Positions 52,835 through 62,437 of a stretch of DNA of 64,000 nucleotides are shown here, piece after piece. The notes under the pieces were generated by a model that was given only the letters and a program-made list of their open reading frames with translations, had not been told where the DNA came from and did not search any database. The stretch is from contig NZ_JARVRX010000003.1 in the NCBI RefSeq assembly GCF_030209435.1, positions 248,001 through 312,000 of the forward strand, read 5' to 3'. Source of the DNA: Mycolicibacterium sp. lyk4-40-TYG-92 (GTDB lineage Bacteria; Actinomycetota; Actinomycetes; Mycobacteriales; Mycobacteriaceae). The first letter of the stretch is position 1. The number at the start of each line of letters is the position of its first letter. Both the position numbers and the translations under genes were made by a program.

Positions 52835-54379
52835 TCAGAACCGGATGTTCCGAATGCTGTCGTAAACACCGGCGATCCACAGCAGCAACGGAATCACCGC
52901 GGCAATCGCCGCACCGTCGGTCAGCTCCAGGATTCGCTTGGTCACCGGTGACACGCGGCCGACGCCGTCCGCTGCGCCGACCGTGATGAGCGCGACGACC
53001 GCAAGCCCCACGTACAGCACGATCGGCAGCCAAGCGCCGTCGGCATCCCACGAGACCAACTTGATCATCACGCCGGTCGGGATGGCCACCGTCGCCGCCA
53101 ACAGTGCCCAGCCGCACCACCGTTCGGCGTACAACCGCGACCGGAACCCGCAGATGACCGTCACAAGTCCCGCGACGATCATCGAGTGCACGAAGAAGTG
53201 TCCCTGCACGACGATCGCGATGGCGCCGTAAGTCAGCACCGTGACACCCGCGCTCAGGAATCCGATCAACAACTGCCGAGCCAGCGTGCTGCGTTCGGTC
53301 AGCCGCGCCGCGGAATCAGGCACCGAGTCGATGATCGCGCGCCACGTCGCCGACTCCTCGTTGGTGACATCGCTATGCGCGGCAACAGGATCGAGCAGTT
53401 CCTCATTCGCGATCACCTCACCCGGCGCGGGAATCGGCGGCAGCGCGATCCGCGCCACCGCGACCGTGAGTTTCGCTGCATTGGTGATGACGATGAGACC
53501 GAGGGCGATGGCGCCCGCGGGAACCCACGAGCCTCCGCCGTATCCATAGGCGATGGCGGCGCCCATCAGCGCAGCCGCGATGACCGCCAGGAAAGCCGCC
53601 GCCGCGGCACGTTTCCGCGGCCCACCGCGGGTCGCCAGCACGACGATCAGGATCACCGCCGCCGCACCCGCGAGCTGGGGCGCACCCATGTCGTTGATAC
53701 CGCGCGGCAACGGAACCGCCAGTGCCGCCGCACCACCCAACAGTGGCAGCGAAGCCACGAGAAGACTCTCGGACAGGTCTGCGTTGTCGTAGCGCCCCTT
53801 GGCGATGAAGCTGCCGGCCAACACCAACGCGCCGAGCAGCCCGAGGGCGACCGGCCACCACCAACCGTGGCCGGAATGCGACCACGCCCACAACGATGCT
53901 CCGGTCGTCGCGAACGTTGCGACTGGAATAGCCAGTCCGACAATACGTTTCAGCGCGTCGGCGTCGAACTCGGGGGACTCCTCGAGAACCGCCATGGCGT
54001 CGATGACGTCCTCGACCAGCGGCCGGTACCGCTCGGTCCGGCTCACCGACACCAAGGTCAGCAGCGCCCCGTCGACCACTCCGGCGTCATCGAGCGACTC
54101 GGTGGACTTCAGCGGCGGCGAACCCGGACGCGCGAACGCCCACACGCCCTGTGCCTTGAAGTCGAACCCGGCCAGCACATCGGCCGGGGTGTCGTCGAGG
54201 AGGTCGGCGAGCACGTTGACCGTCTCGTCGATATAGGTCTCGATCGGCGTCGACGCGGGCAGGACCAGGTCGGTCATGCGTCGACCGGTCAGGATGGTGA
54301 CCCGGGTGGTCGACTGCCTTGTCGGATTGTCAGCTGCCGCGGCGGGTGCAGCGGTTGCGGGGCCGGCCGATGCGGTCAC
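52835..54379 (-). CDS. eccD1: ESX-1 integral membrane protein EccD1
   Basis: The 514-residue core component has an N-terminal ubiquitin-like cytosolic domain (about 25-105: RVTILTGRRMTDLVLPASTP) followed by eleven hydrophobic helices (from ~130). EccD forms the wide lipid-filled dimer in the type VII inner-membrane complex. Length and order (espI-eccD) are as in M. tuberculosis. The start overlaps the espI stop (ATGA, 54376-54379). In M. tuberculosis espJ/espK lie beyond; here a Pro/Gly-rich membrane protein follows. Confidence 0.93.
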   Translation of the reverse strand: MTASAGPATAAPAAAADNPTRQSTTRVTILTGRRMTDLVLPASTPIETYIDETVNVLADLLDDTPADVLAGFDFKAQGVWAFARPGSPPLKSTESLDDAGVVDGALLTLVSVSRTERYRPLVEDVIDAMAVLEESPEFDADALKRIVGLAIPVATFATTGASLWAWSHSGHGWWWPVALGLLGALVLAGSFIAKGRYDNADLSESLLVASLPLLGGAAALAVPLPRGINDMGAPQLAGAAAVILIVVLATRGGPRKRAAAAAFLAVIAAALMGAAIAYGYGGGSWVPAGAIALGLIVITNAAKLTVAVARIALPPIPAPGEVIANEELLDPVAAHSDVTNEESATWRAIIDSVPDSAARLTERSTLARQLLIGFLSAGVTVLTYGAIAIVVQGHFFVHSMIVAGLVTVICGFRSRLYAERWCGWALLAATVAIPTGVMIKLVSWDADGAWLPIVLYVGLAVVALITVGAADGVGRVSPVTKRILELTDGAAIAAVIPLLLWIAGVYDSIRNIRF

Positions 54380-55770
54380 CGGCGCTCGAGCCTGTCGAAG
54401 TCGTCAGAGAGTGCCGCGGCGAGCTCGGTGATCCGGCGCTGGTAGGTCTTGCCCAGTAGGTCGAACTGGATGTCCGAACCGGCGGCGATGTGCTTGTCCC
54501 AAGGCAGCACGACGACGCGACCCGCCGGCACGTGCCGTTCGAACTGCTGCACGAGGTCGTCGACGTCGATGTTGGTCTTGCCCGGTGTCACGTGGTTGAT
54601 GACCACACACGCCCGACCCAGCAGATCCTGATATCCGTTCTGCCGCAACCAGTCCATGGTTACCGCGGCCTGCCGGGCACCGTCGATCGAGGCGCTGGCC
54701 ACGATCACGAGACCGGACACCGTCGACAGCACGGCACGCGAGGCCTGGTGGAACAATCCGGCGCCACAGTCGGCGAGCACCAGGTTGTAGTACTGCGAGA
54801 CGATCTTGACCGCGGCGGCCCAGTCCTCTTCGTTGAAGTCACGGCGCGCCACACTGTATTCGGCCGACGACAGCACTTCGAGGTTGGAGGCGTTCATGCT
54901 GGTGTAGGCGCGGATGTCGTTGTACCGCGCAAGTTCCTTGTCCGACAACAGATCCGAGATTGTTGCCGCCGACTGCCGACCGGCCCGGTCGGCCAGGTTG
55001 CCACCATCCGGATCGGCGTCGACAGCCAGGATCCGGTCGCCGCGGACCTTCGACATCACGGAGCCCAAGGTCACGGTGACGGCCGTCTTGCCGACGCCGC
55101 CCTTCAGGCCCAGCACACCGATCTGGTACGAGTCACGGGCGTTGCGACGAATCCGGGTGTAGAGGTCCAATTCGTAGAGCTCATCGGGCGACAGGCCCAG
55201 GTTGATGCGCGTCAGCAAGTAGAGCACGTGGCGCCAGCCGCGCTGCGACGGCATCTTCACCCCGGCCCGCACGCCGACGTGCGACAGCGCGTCGATGGCG
55301 CGGTGGTCGCCGATGGTAGCGGCCGACGTCTGGTCCGGCATGTGCTGCTCGGTCCACTGCATGTCGGCCTGCGGGTCCATGGCGTAGTGCTGTGGCGGCG
55401 GCTGCATGTGTCGCGGCGGGGGCGGCATCATCATCGGGGCGTGCTGCGGCTGCTCGTATTGCGCGCCGGCCATCGGCGCACCCTGCGGCGAGCGCATCAA
55501 GCCGTTCTGCATGAATTGCGGTGGCGTCGGCGGCATTTGAGTCGTCACTTCGGAGGGCCGCGGCGGCGGGACCAGGCCCGGCGGCTGCTGAGGCTGGCCG
55601 GCAACGGGCGGACCCGACGGCGATTCGGCCCCTGCAGCCGAGGCAGCGGCCGCGGAGGCCGACATCTGCGCGGCGGCAGCAAGGGTCGCATGGTCGACGG
55701 TGCGCGTGGCTTCCTCGTTGTCGGCCTGGCCCGGCGAGTTGTTGAAGAGCCGGTCATAGTCGGCGGACAT
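54376..55770 (-). CDS. espI: EspI, MinD/ParA-like ESX-1 ATPase
   Basis: The 464-residue protein has an Ala/Pro/Gln/Met-rich N-terminal 150 residues, then a ParA/MinD-type ATPase with the deviant Walker A KGGVGKT at 223-229 and DADPDGGNLADRAG near 253. In M. tuberculosis EspI limits ESX-1 secretion when cellular ATP is low. Length is shorter than M. tuberculosis EspI (about 666), mostly in the disordered part. It overlaps eccD1 by four bases and is separated from esxA by a strong hairpin, which may lower its expression relative to esxBA. Confidence 0.87.
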   Translation of the reverse strand: MSADYDRLFNNSPGQADNEEATRTVDHATLAAAAQMSASAAAASAAGAESPSGPPVAGQPQQPPGLVPPPRPSEVTTQMPPTPPQFMQNGLMRSPQGAPMAGAQYEQPQHAPMMMPPPPRHMQPPPQHYAMDPQADMQWTEQHMPDQTSAATIGDHRAIDALSHVGVRAGVKMPSQRGWRHVLYLLTRINLGLSPDELYELDLYTRIRRNARDSYQIGVLGLKGGVGKTAVTVTLGSVMSKVRGDRILAVDADPDGGNLADRAGRQSAATISDLLSDKELARYNDIRAYTSMNASNLEVLSSAEYSVARRDFNEEDWAAAVKIVSQYYNLVLADCGAGLFHQASRAVLSTVSGLVIVASASIDGARQAAVTMDWLRQNGYQDLLGRACVVINHVTPGKTNIDVDDLVQQFERHVPAGRVVVLPWDKHIAAGSDIQFDLLGKTYQRRITELAAALSDDFDRLERR

Positions 55771-55813
55771 GAGTACCTCTCGATTGTGTGTTGATGACCC
55801 CGGGAACGCACAT

Positions 55814-55853
55814 GAGGTGGGCAGAGTCGACCCTACGCCGACCTGCCCACCTC
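55814..55853 (-). terminator. Hairpin between esxA and espI
   Basis: GAGGTGGGCAG at 55814-55824 pairs perfectly with 55843-55853; after a bulged A the stem continues with GTCG (55826-55829) and CGAC (55839-55842), leaving a nine-base loop. It begins 16 bases beyond the esxA stop. Since espI and eccD1 lie downstream on the same strand, it may act as a partial terminator or protect the 3' end of esxBA mRNA. Confidence 0.6.
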
Positions 55854-55869
55854 CGATGCTGTGTCTGCT

Positions 55870-56163
55870 TTAACCGAAAGAGCCCGTGACGCCACTCTCG
55901 ACACCGGCCATATCCTCGTTGGACGAACCGATTGCGTGCGCCAAGCTGAGCAATGCGTTGTTCAGCTCCAATGCGGTGTTGTCCCACCGCTGCTGCACCG
56001 CCTGGTACGCCTCCGAACCGGAGCCGCCCCAAACCGACGCCAGCTTCGCCAGCGAAGCCTTGCCCTCGTCGAGCAAACCGTCGATGGCGGCCTTCTGCCC
56101 CGCCAGGGCATCCACATGCCCGTGGTTTTCTGCGAAATGCCAAACCTGTCCGCCGTCAGCCAT
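55870..56163 (-). CDS. esxA: ESAT-6 protein EsxA
   Basis: The 97-residue WxG100 protein forms an antiparallel four-helix dimer with EsxB and is exported by ESX-1. It has the WGG turn at Trp45 (ASVWGGSGSEAYQAVQQRW) and a C-terminal flexible tail. LASVWGGSGSEAYQ is nearly that of M. smegmatis and M. tuberculosis EsxA. The start at 56163 follows GGAG, and the stop is followed by a hairpin. It lies 49 bases after esxB on the same strand. Confidence 0.95.
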   Translation of the reverse strand: MADGGQVWHFAENHGHVDALAGQKAAIDGLLDEGKASLAKLASVWGGSGSEAYQAVQQRWDNTALELNNALLSLAHAIGSSNEDMAGVESGVTGSFG

Positions 56164-56212
56164 TTCTTTCTCCGTTTCTATGTTTGAGTTAAGTGCGTTG
56201 GATTAGGTCGTG

Positions 56213-56515
56213 TTAGAGGTGCATCTGGCTTGCCAGGCTCGACGCGCCGTCAGCGTCGGCCGCGGTGTACTGCGTACCGGCGGACTGGATGTTGTTGGAG
56301 ATGTCGCTCAGCTCCTTCAACTGCTGGTCCATGGCTTCGTTGAAGCGAACCAGAGCCAAATGTGCGGCGGTGCCGGCGTCACCCTTCATCGAGGCCTGGA
56401 GCTGGCCCGCAATCCCATCGACGGCACCCTTGTGACCATTGAGCTCACCGGCGATGCGGTCGAAGTTTGCGGCCTCCGAGGCGAGGACCGCGGCATCTGT
56501 ATTCATGCTTGTCAT
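56213..56515 (-). CDS. esxB: CFP-10 protein EsxB, lacking the WxG tryptophan
   Basis: The 100-residue partner of EsxA starts MTSMNTDAAVLASEAANFDR, close to M. tuberculosis CFP-10. The loop between the helices reads ASMKGDAGTAA, so the tryptophan of WxG (expected at position 43) is Met; Gly45 is kept. The C-terminal export signal YxxxD is intact (Tyr83-Asp87), followed by a tail that EccCb1 should recognise. AAAAGGTGATC precedes ATG 56515, a strong ribosome-binding site; ATG four codons later is the alternative. EsxB variants without Trp are known in fast growers from memory. Confidence 0.95.
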   Translation of the reverse strand: MTSMNTDAAVLASEAANFDRIAGELNGHKGAVDGIAGQLQASMKGDAGTAAHLALVRFNEAMDQQLKELSDISNNIQSAGTQYTAADADGASSLASQMHL

Positions 56516-56612
56516 GTTTGGATCACCTTTTCTTTTCCTGTGTCCTCACCACGGGAATGGCGAGTCCTTGCCGACCCCCCGGGGCCGGAAAGCCTTTGTG
56601 TGAAGCGACAAC

Positions 56613-57947
56613 TCACCAGTCGTCGTCATCGTCTTCGAGGTCCTGCACCAGAACCCCGGGGGCCTTGAGAGCCTCCCTTGTCCCTCCGCCCTTCTCTGCT
56701 TTGGCGCCCGCCCCCATGCCGCCGGCCCCGGCCCCGCCGGCGCTGCTCACCGGCGCCTTACCCGCGGCCGCCGCACCTGCCGCTGCGCCGGCCTCGAGCG
56801 ATGCGGTCGAGGACCCTCCGGGGCCACCGACCAGCGAGGCCATCAGGGGCGTTCGCGGTGCCGAACCACCCATCCCCGGCAGTGACGCCGCTCGCACCAG
56901 CCCGGCGCCCGACGCTGCCCCCGAGCCCCCCGCCAGCGGGTGGTTGGAGAACGGGCTCGCACCCATCAAGCCGATCTGTGGCCCGTTGTTCTGACCGAAG
57001 CTGCTGCCGAGTTGACTGAACATCTGTGTGAACTGCTGCATCGGCTGGCTCAGCTGTTGCACTGGCTGGGTAATCAATTGGCTGAGCTGCTGAGGCAACT
57101 GGGCCACTTGCGATCCGACTTGCGAGGCCACCTGCATCATCATCTGCGTGCCCTGTTGCGCCTGGTCTTGCTGACCGGTGGCCTTTTGCACCGCACCCTC
57201 GGACCGTTGCGCCTGTTCTTCAGCCCTTCCGGCAGCAAAGCTGAGCTGCGACGCGCCGCCACCCATCATCAGTGCAGCGTCTTCCAGCGCTGATTGGCCG
57301 GTCACCTGTGCCATGATCAGCTCGCGCATCATCGCTTCAGGCGCTCGTGCAGCGGTCTGCGCCAGCGCCGCAGCGGCCGCGCTCTCCGCCACACCCGGCA
57401 TGACGATCGGCTGTGCCGGCAGGATCGGCTCAAACAGCGTATTCATGCTGGTCTCCGCCTGATACGTCTCCATGACGGCGCCCGCCAGTGCCCACATCCG
57501 TAGGTAATCCGCCTCATTCAATCCGATAGGGACGGTGTTGATACCGAGGAAGTTGGTCCCTTCCAGTACCGCATGCGTGATGTGGTTCTCTTCGATCTCC
57601 GGTATCTGCGGTGTCGTGGTGAGGGCCAGCGTGTACGAATCTGCCTGCGCCAGAGCCTGCATGGCACGTTTCTGCGCCTGCACGGCAGTGGTGTGCAACC
57701 ACGTCACCATCGGCATGGTCGCCGACACCGCCCGCTCACTCGCCATCCCCGACCAGTTCGCGCTCAATGCGGACAGGCTGGCGGAAAGTTCCGCCGCCTG
57801 TGCCTCCAACGCGACCGCCAGTGCTTCCCATCCGGCCGCGGCCTGGATCATCGGAGAAGCACCCGCGCCGGCCATCAACCGCCCGGTGTTCACTTCCGGG
57901 GGGAATGCTCCGTAGAACATCGCCGGCATGGCGGGCGGGGCAACCAT
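56613..57947 (-). CDS. ppe68: PPE family protein PPE68
   Basis: The 444-residue protein has the PPE domain in the first 175 residues (FYGAFPPEVNTGRLMAGAG, WSGMASERAVSATMPMVTWL with the WxG motif, NFLGINTVPIGLNEADYLRM). The C-terminal half is Gln-rich (GSQVAQLPQQLSQLITQPVQ) with SNHPLAGGSG and ends in an acidic DDDDDW. All match M. tuberculosis PPE68, an ESX-1 gating or substrate factor. AGGACAG precedes ATG 57947; ATG 57929 is possible. It follows PE35 by 42 bases. Confidence 0.93.
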   Translation of the reverse strand: MVAPPAMPAMFYGAFPPEVNTGRLMAGAGASPMIQAAAGWEALAVALEAQAAELSASLSALSANWSGMASERAVSATMPMVTWLHTTAVQAQKRAMQALAQADSYTLALTTTPQIPEIEENHITHAVLEGTNFLGINTVPIGLNEADYLRMWALAGAVMETYQAETSMNTLFEPILPAQPIVMPGVAESAAAAALAQTAARAPEAMMRELIMAQVTGQSALEDAALMMGGGASQLSFAAGRAEEQAQRSEGAVQKATGQQDQAQQGTQMMMQVASQVGSQVAQLPQQLSQLITQPVQQLSQPMQQFTQMFSQLGSSFGQNNGPQIGLMGASPFSNHPLAGGSGAASGAGLVRAASLPGMGGSAPRTPLMASLVGGPGGSSTASLEAGAAAGAAAAGKAPVSSAGGAGAGGMGAGAKAEKGGGTREALKAPGVLVQDLEDDDDDW

Positions 57948-57989
57948 AATTCGCTGTCCTCGGACTCAGAAGTTTCGGCTTGGCAGCGT

Positions 57990-58286
57990 CTAGATCAAGG
58001 TCGCGGCGTTGGCCGCGTCGGTCGCTTCGTAGATCGCCGCAGCTTCCACGTACGCCGCACCACCGCGGGCCAGTTCTTCTTGGGCGAAGGAATGAAGCGC
58101 CATGGTCTCCGCGCCCTCGACGGCGAACGCCATGGCGGCCTGCATGGACACCTCGTCGACGCCGGCCGGAACCAGAGCGCTGGCCTCCGTCAGGGTGGCG
58201 GTGCCGGTGGCCAGGCCACGTGCACCGTTGGCGACGACCTGCGTACCGACACCGACTGCGCCGGGGTTGTGCTCCAAAGGCTGCAT
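57990..58286 (-). CDS. pe35: PE family protein PE35
   Basis: The 98-residue protein (MQPLEHNPGAVGVGTQVVAN, then SALVPAGVDEVSMQAAMAFAV) has the PE helical hairpin and a YxxxD export signal in IYEATD near residue 85. It should pair with PPE68. The start at 58286 is fixed by AAGGAG seven bases upstream; the longer frame to 58340 is rejected. It begins the PE35-PPE68-esxB-esxA unit. The PE dipeptide itself is replaced (LEHNP), as often in ESX-linked PE35. Confidence 0.9.
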   Translation of the reverse strand: MQPLEHNPGAVGVGTQVVANGARGLATGTATLTEASALVPAGVDEVSMQAAMAFAVEGAETMALHSFAQEELARGGAAYVEAAAIYEATDAANAATLI

Positions 58287-58424
58287 TTCTCTTCTCCTTA
58301 CCAATTTCAAGATCGCGGTATGGAATTGTGCGAACGGCACAAATAAGAATTGAAGATCCCCACGGAACCCCCGTTCCCCTTTGCCGATCAGCGGGCGTTT
58401 AGCGTTGCTGAACGTCTGAAACAG

Positions 58425-58452
58425 ATACTACCGACGGTTTTGGGGGGTCACC
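58425..58452 (-). promoter_or_regulatory. Candidate promoter of the PE35-PPE68-esxB-esxA unit
   Basis: Directly after the eccCb1 stop, the minus strand has GGTGAC (58447-58452) and TAGTAT (58425-58430) 16 bases apart, which resemble -35 and -10 boxes. Transcription would begin about 130 bases upstream of the PE35 start. The match is moderate and untested. Confidence 0.35.
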
Positions 58453-58457
58453 TACAC

Positions 58458-60203
58458 TTATTCCGCGGGCGGATCAACATAGGCCGCCTGGATGACCTCC
58501 TTGCCGTCCGGCGATGTCAAAAGTGCCTGGCCAGGGGGCCTGCGGCGGAGTTTGAACTCGCTCGACGGGAACTCCGCTTTCTCACCCGACAGGAACATCG
58601 TCGGCGTTCCCGCGCCGTATGCGGTACCGACGAACTTGTCCATCGTGGAGCGATGCGCCTGGCTCATCTGACACGTCACGATGATGTGCAGACCGATATC
58701 GGCGGCAGCCGGCAACAGGGGGGCCAGCGGCGCCATCGGTGATCCCAAAGCACTGGCCGCGACGATCATGTGCCAGTCGTCGACGAGCAGCACCACGTCC
58801 GGCCCGCTCCACCAGGAGCGTGAGCGCAACTGCGACGTGGTGAGGTCCGGCGGAGGCAGCCGCTTCTTCAGGTTGACCGCCAGCGCCTTGATGGACTCCT
58901 CCAAAGCGGCGATGTTGCGGTTGATGGCACCGGCCGCGAGCAGATGCGTTTCGGGCACTGCGTCGAGCAGGCCCGAACGGAAGTCCGCCAGCATGAACCG
59001 CACCTGATCGGGGCTGTTGCGCTTGCAGATCGCTTCCGCCACGGCATGCGCGATGGTGGTCTTGCCGGACTTGGGCGCACCGAAGATCAACTGGTGGGGC
59101 GTGTTGTACATATGGTTGTACGCCACCGAGAGATCGGACTCGCGCACGCCGACCGGAACCGTCCATCGCGTCCGGTAATCGTTCTCCGGTCCGGGCGGGT
59201 TCGGGTCGAGTTCGTGCAAGTAGATCCGGTCGGGCAGGACGCGCACGCGCGGCGCCATGTCGCTGTGCAAGGACGCGATGTGGTCGACGGCAGCGGTGAT
59301 AGCCGGCACGATGTCGTCGGCACTGTGCACCCCGTCCATGCGGGGCACCCCGATCATGAGGTGGTGCTTCTCCATCGACACCGCCCGGCCGGGACGGTTC
59401 GCCGGAATCTCGCGAGTGATGCGGTCGATCTGCGTCTCGTTGACGTCACCGAGCCGGAACTCGACCTTGGTGCCCAGGTAGTCCCGGACGCGGGATTTCA
59501 GCTCCGTCCAGCGTGGCGTCGAGATGATGACGTGGACACCGAACGCCAGGCCCTGACCGGCGAGATCCTGGACCACCGGCTCCAGGTCTGGGAACTCGCC
59601 GATGAACGCCGGCCAGCCGTCGATGATCAGGTAGACGTCCCCGAACGGATCCTGCGACGCCGGATGATTCGGATCTTCACGCAGCTGCCGGTAACCGGCG
59701 ATCGACCCGATGCGGAGCTCTTTGAACGTGAGTTCTCGTTGCCGCAGAACGGCTTTCATCTCGGCGATGACTCGCATCACCCGGTCTGGTTCAGAGCGGG
59801 TGGCGACACCGCCGACGTGCGGCAGGTCCTCGAGGTACATCAGGCCACCACCACCCAGGTCGACGCAGTAGAACTGCACCTGCCTAGGGGAGTGGGTGGC
59901 GGCCGCCGACAGCACCAGCGTCTGCAGGAACGTCGACTTCCCGGTCTGCGGCGCACCGCCGACCGCGATGTTCCCACCGGCAGCCGACGTGTCGATGCCC
60001 CACACTTCCTGCTTGTGGCGGCGCGGCTCGTCCATGATGCCCAGGCCGAAACGCAGCGGGGCCCGCTGGTCGCGCTCGATCAGTTCGTTGACCGGCACCG
60101 GATCCAGCAGCGGCGGCAGCCACATCTTGTAGGCCCGGCTCTCGCCGGTCGTCAGCTGGTTCAGCACCACTTCACGCAGGGCACGCTGCTCGGTGTTCGT
60201 CAT
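58458..60203 (-). CDS. eccCb1: ESX-1 ATPase EccCb1
   Basis: The 581-residue cytosolic protein carries ATPase domains 2 and 3 of the FtsK/SpoIIIE-type motor. The first Walker A is [10 protein letters not shown] (82-91), the second GAPKSGKTT (near 375). It recognises the C-terminal signal of EsxB through its last domain, as known in the family. It overlaps eccCa1 by four bases (60200-60203). The split into EccCa and EccCb is characteristic of ESX-1 among the ESX systems. Confidence 0.94.
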   Translation of the reverse strand: MTNTEQRALREVVLNQLTTGESRAYKMWLPPLLDPVPVNELIERDQRAPLRFGLGIMDEPRRHKQEVWGIDTSAAGGNIAVGGAPQTGKSTFLQTLVLSAAATHSPRQVQFYCVDLGGGGLMYLEDLPHVGGVATRSEPDRVMRVIAEMKAVLRQRELTFKELRIGSIAGYRQLREDPNHPASQDPFGDVYLIIDGWPAFIGEFPDLEPVVQDLAGQGLAFGVHVIISTPRWTELKSRVRDYLGTKVEFRLGDVNETQIDRITREIPANRPGRAVSMEKHHLMIGVPRMDGVHSADDIVPAITAAVDHIASLHSDMAPRVRVLPDRIYLHELDPNPPGPENDYRTRWTVPVGVRESDLSVAYNHMYNTPHQLIFGAPKSGKTTIAHAVAEAICKRNSPDQVRFMLADFRSGLLDAVPETHLLAAGAINRNIAALEESIKALAVNLKKRLPPPDLTTSQLRSRSWWSGPDVVLLVDDWHMIVAASALGSPMAPLAPLLPAAADIGLHIIVTCQMSQAHRSTMDKFVGTAYGAGTPTMFLSGEKAEFPSSEFKLRRRPPGQALLTSPDGKEVIQAAYVDPPAE

Positions 60204-62437
60204 CGTCCGACTCCCGAATCTGCCATCGGCGCGGCGGTGAACGGACGGATGCGGAAGGTGTTCTGCGCCACGACTCTTGGCGCGTCGTCGCCGTCGTCGT
60301 TCTCCGCCACCGTCGGAACGTAGGTACCGCCGGTGTAGATGCTCTTGAACTTCACGGGATCCTCCATGCCCACCCGGAGGAAGCCGACACCGCTCTCCTT
60401 GTTGGTGATGTACTGCGCCTCGGGCGTACCGATCACCGCCTTGGATTCGGCGGAGCTGGTGGTACGCAACGCGATTCGGTACGTCAGGTTCGGCTCCAGC
60501 TTGTCGATGCGGGCACCGCCGGTATTGAGCGACTGTGTCGCCAGCAGCAGGTGCACACGCAGCGACCGGCCGACACGACAGATGCGGTCGAACAGCGCGA
60601 TGAAGTCCGGGTGGTTCTGCAGCAGCTCGGCGAACTCGTCGACGACGACGAAAAGCGTTGGCAGCGGCGGCAGATCGGCCCCACGTTCGCGGTACTTCTC
60701 GTACTCGGCGACACCCGACAGTGCACCGGCCGCGCCGACCTGCATACCGGCCTGACGCAGGATGTTCTGCCGGCGGTCCAACTCACCGGTGAGCACCTCG
60801 CCCATGCGGCCGACCAGTTCGGCTTCCTCTTCCATGTTGGTGACGACCGCCGCCGTGTGTGGCAGCTTCTCCATACCCAGGAAGGTCGACCCACCCTTGA
60901 AGTCGGTCAGCAACAGGTTGATCTGATCCGGATGGTGCGTCGCCACCAGCGAAAGGATCAGGGTACGAAGGAATTCCGACTTACCGGAACCCGTCGTGCC
61001 GATCAGCATGCCGTGCGGACCGGCACCGAACTCGGCACCCTCTTTGATGTCGAGATGCATGATCTCGCCATTTTTGAGTTGGTGGCCGAACGGGATGCGC
61101 AACCGGTCCTGATCCGTGTCCGAGTACATCCGCCAGCGTCGCGGCGTCACCTCCTCGACCGAGCGGGCACCCACCAAGTGGTGCCATTCACTCGATACCT
61201 TCTTCTGGACGCGCGTGCCCCTGTCGATGATCGTCCCGGTAATGGACCACCCCGCGAGCTTTCGGGCCAACCGGCCGGCCGACGTCGGGCTGACCGAGTC
61301 GGTCACGGTGGTCACCTCGCGCCACGGCTGGTTCGCGGCCCTGTCCTCGCACGAGCCATCGGGGTTGACCTTGATGCGGTAGCCCGAACGATGGTTGCCC
61401 TTGGTGATGACGGTGACGCCCGCGCGGCCGTCGACCGGGAAACCGGCCTTACCGCCGGTCAGGTCAACCACCAGCACATACGGACCCGACGGGGGCGCGT
61501 CGGCGCTGTGCGGTCCGCGCGCCGTCAGATCCGCCAGCCCGTCCGGCTTGGTGAACACCAGGCGCTTGGGTCCGGCGTCGTCGAACTCGGTCTGGCTCTG
61601 CACATGCGGCAGCCACTTGAGCCACGCCCAGTCGGGATCGTCCAGATCGTCCATCAGGACGCGGATCTGCAGCAGGTCCGGCGGATGGAAGACCGCCAGA
61701 TGGCAGATCATGGCGGCCAGCAATCCCCGAGACCCTTCCGGGTCGCCGCCGACCGCGATGGTCGGATAGCTCTTGAGGATCACCAGCTTCGGGCAGTCGT
61801 GCACGAGGCCGTGGGTGCGCAGGAACTTGGTCACCCACATGTGACTGACCGGTTCCAGGTGAGCCTGCGGCGCGGCCATCGGACCCGCGAGGTCCGACCC
61901 GATGTTCGGCTTGAGCAGCCGGTCAACCGCAGCCTGCGCGCCGATACCGATGCGGGCGCCCATGAAGAAGTCGGCGTTGTTGCCGCTGACGCTGCGCGAC
62001 CACTGCCGCTGCGTGCCCACGATGGACAGCAGGTCCTCGGGGTGCGGCGCGTGGTAGCTGAAGAACGTGACCTGGGCGTCCGCCGACGACGTCACGCGCG
62101 TCCGCAGGCCGGCCAGGTACCGCAGATACTCCTTGCGGTCCTCGTTGATCTCCGGCACCTTCTTGCCGCCGCCACCGCCACTGGCCATGTAACCGACGGT
62201 GCCCATGATCATCATCAGCGGCATCATCAGCATGTACGGCGACAGCTGGCGGACACCGGTGAAGATCATGATCGCGATCATTCCGAGCATGCCGCCGCCC
62301 ATGACGTATGGCATCGCCTTCTGCATGCCGGACGCGGGGATCTCGATGCCAAGGTCGTCGGGCGGCGTCACGTTGATCTCACCCGGGGTCAGGCGCGGAC
62401 CGCGCTTCATCGACGGGGTGAACTTCTTGGTCGTCAT
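60200..62437 (-). CDS. eccCa1: ESX-1 ATPase EccCa1
   Basis: The 745-residue protein has two membrane helices (about 41-61 and 67-85), a DUF/stalk region and the first FtsK/SpoIIIE ATPase with Walker A GTTGSGKS at 480-487 and LLLTDFKGG near 510. Domain 1 is the coupling ATPase of the T7SS motor. It overlaps eccB1 and eccCb1 by four bases at each end, so the genes are translationally coupled. Confidence 0.94.
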   Translation of the reverse strand: MTTKKFTPSMKRGPRLTPGEINVTPPDDLGIEIPASGMQKAMPYVMGGGMLGMIAIMIFTGVRQLSPYMLMMPLMMIMGTVGYMASGGGGGKKVPEINEDRKEYLRYLAGLRTRVTSSADAQVTFFSYHAPHPEDLLSIVGTQRQWSRSVSGNNADFFMGARIGIGAQAAVDRLLKPNIGSDLAGPMAAPQAHLEPVSHMWVTKFLRTHGLVHDCPKLVILKSYPTIAVGGDPEGSRGLLAAMICHLAVFHPPDLLQIRVLMDDLDDPDWAWLKWLPHVQSQTEFDDAGPKRLVFTKPDGLADLTARGPHSADAPPSGPYVLVVDLTGGKAGFPVDGRAGVTVITKGNHRSGYRIKVNPDGSCEDRAANQPWREVTTVTDSVSPTSAGRLARKLAGWSITGTIIDRGTRVQKKVSSEWHHLVGARSVEEVTPRRWRMYSDTDQDRLRIPFGHQLKNGEIMHLDIKEGAEFGAGPHGMLIGTTGSGKSEFLRTLILSLVATHHPDQINLLLTDFKGGSTFLGMEKLPHTAAVVTNMEEEAELVGRMGEVLTGELDRRQNILRQAGMQVGAAGALSGVAEYEKYRERGADLPPLPTLFVVVDEFAELLQNHPDFIALFDRICRVGRSLRVHLLLATQSLNTGGARIDKLEPNLTYRIALRTTSSAESKAVIGTPEAQYITNKESGVGFLRVGMEDPVKFKSIYTGGTYVPTVAENDDGDDAPRVVAQNTFRIRPFTAAPMADSGVGR

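Noticed and set aside
54490..55794. 434-residue plus-strand frame opposite espI
   Set aside because: Low-complexity His/Arg/Val-rich shadow of a recognised ATPase gene.
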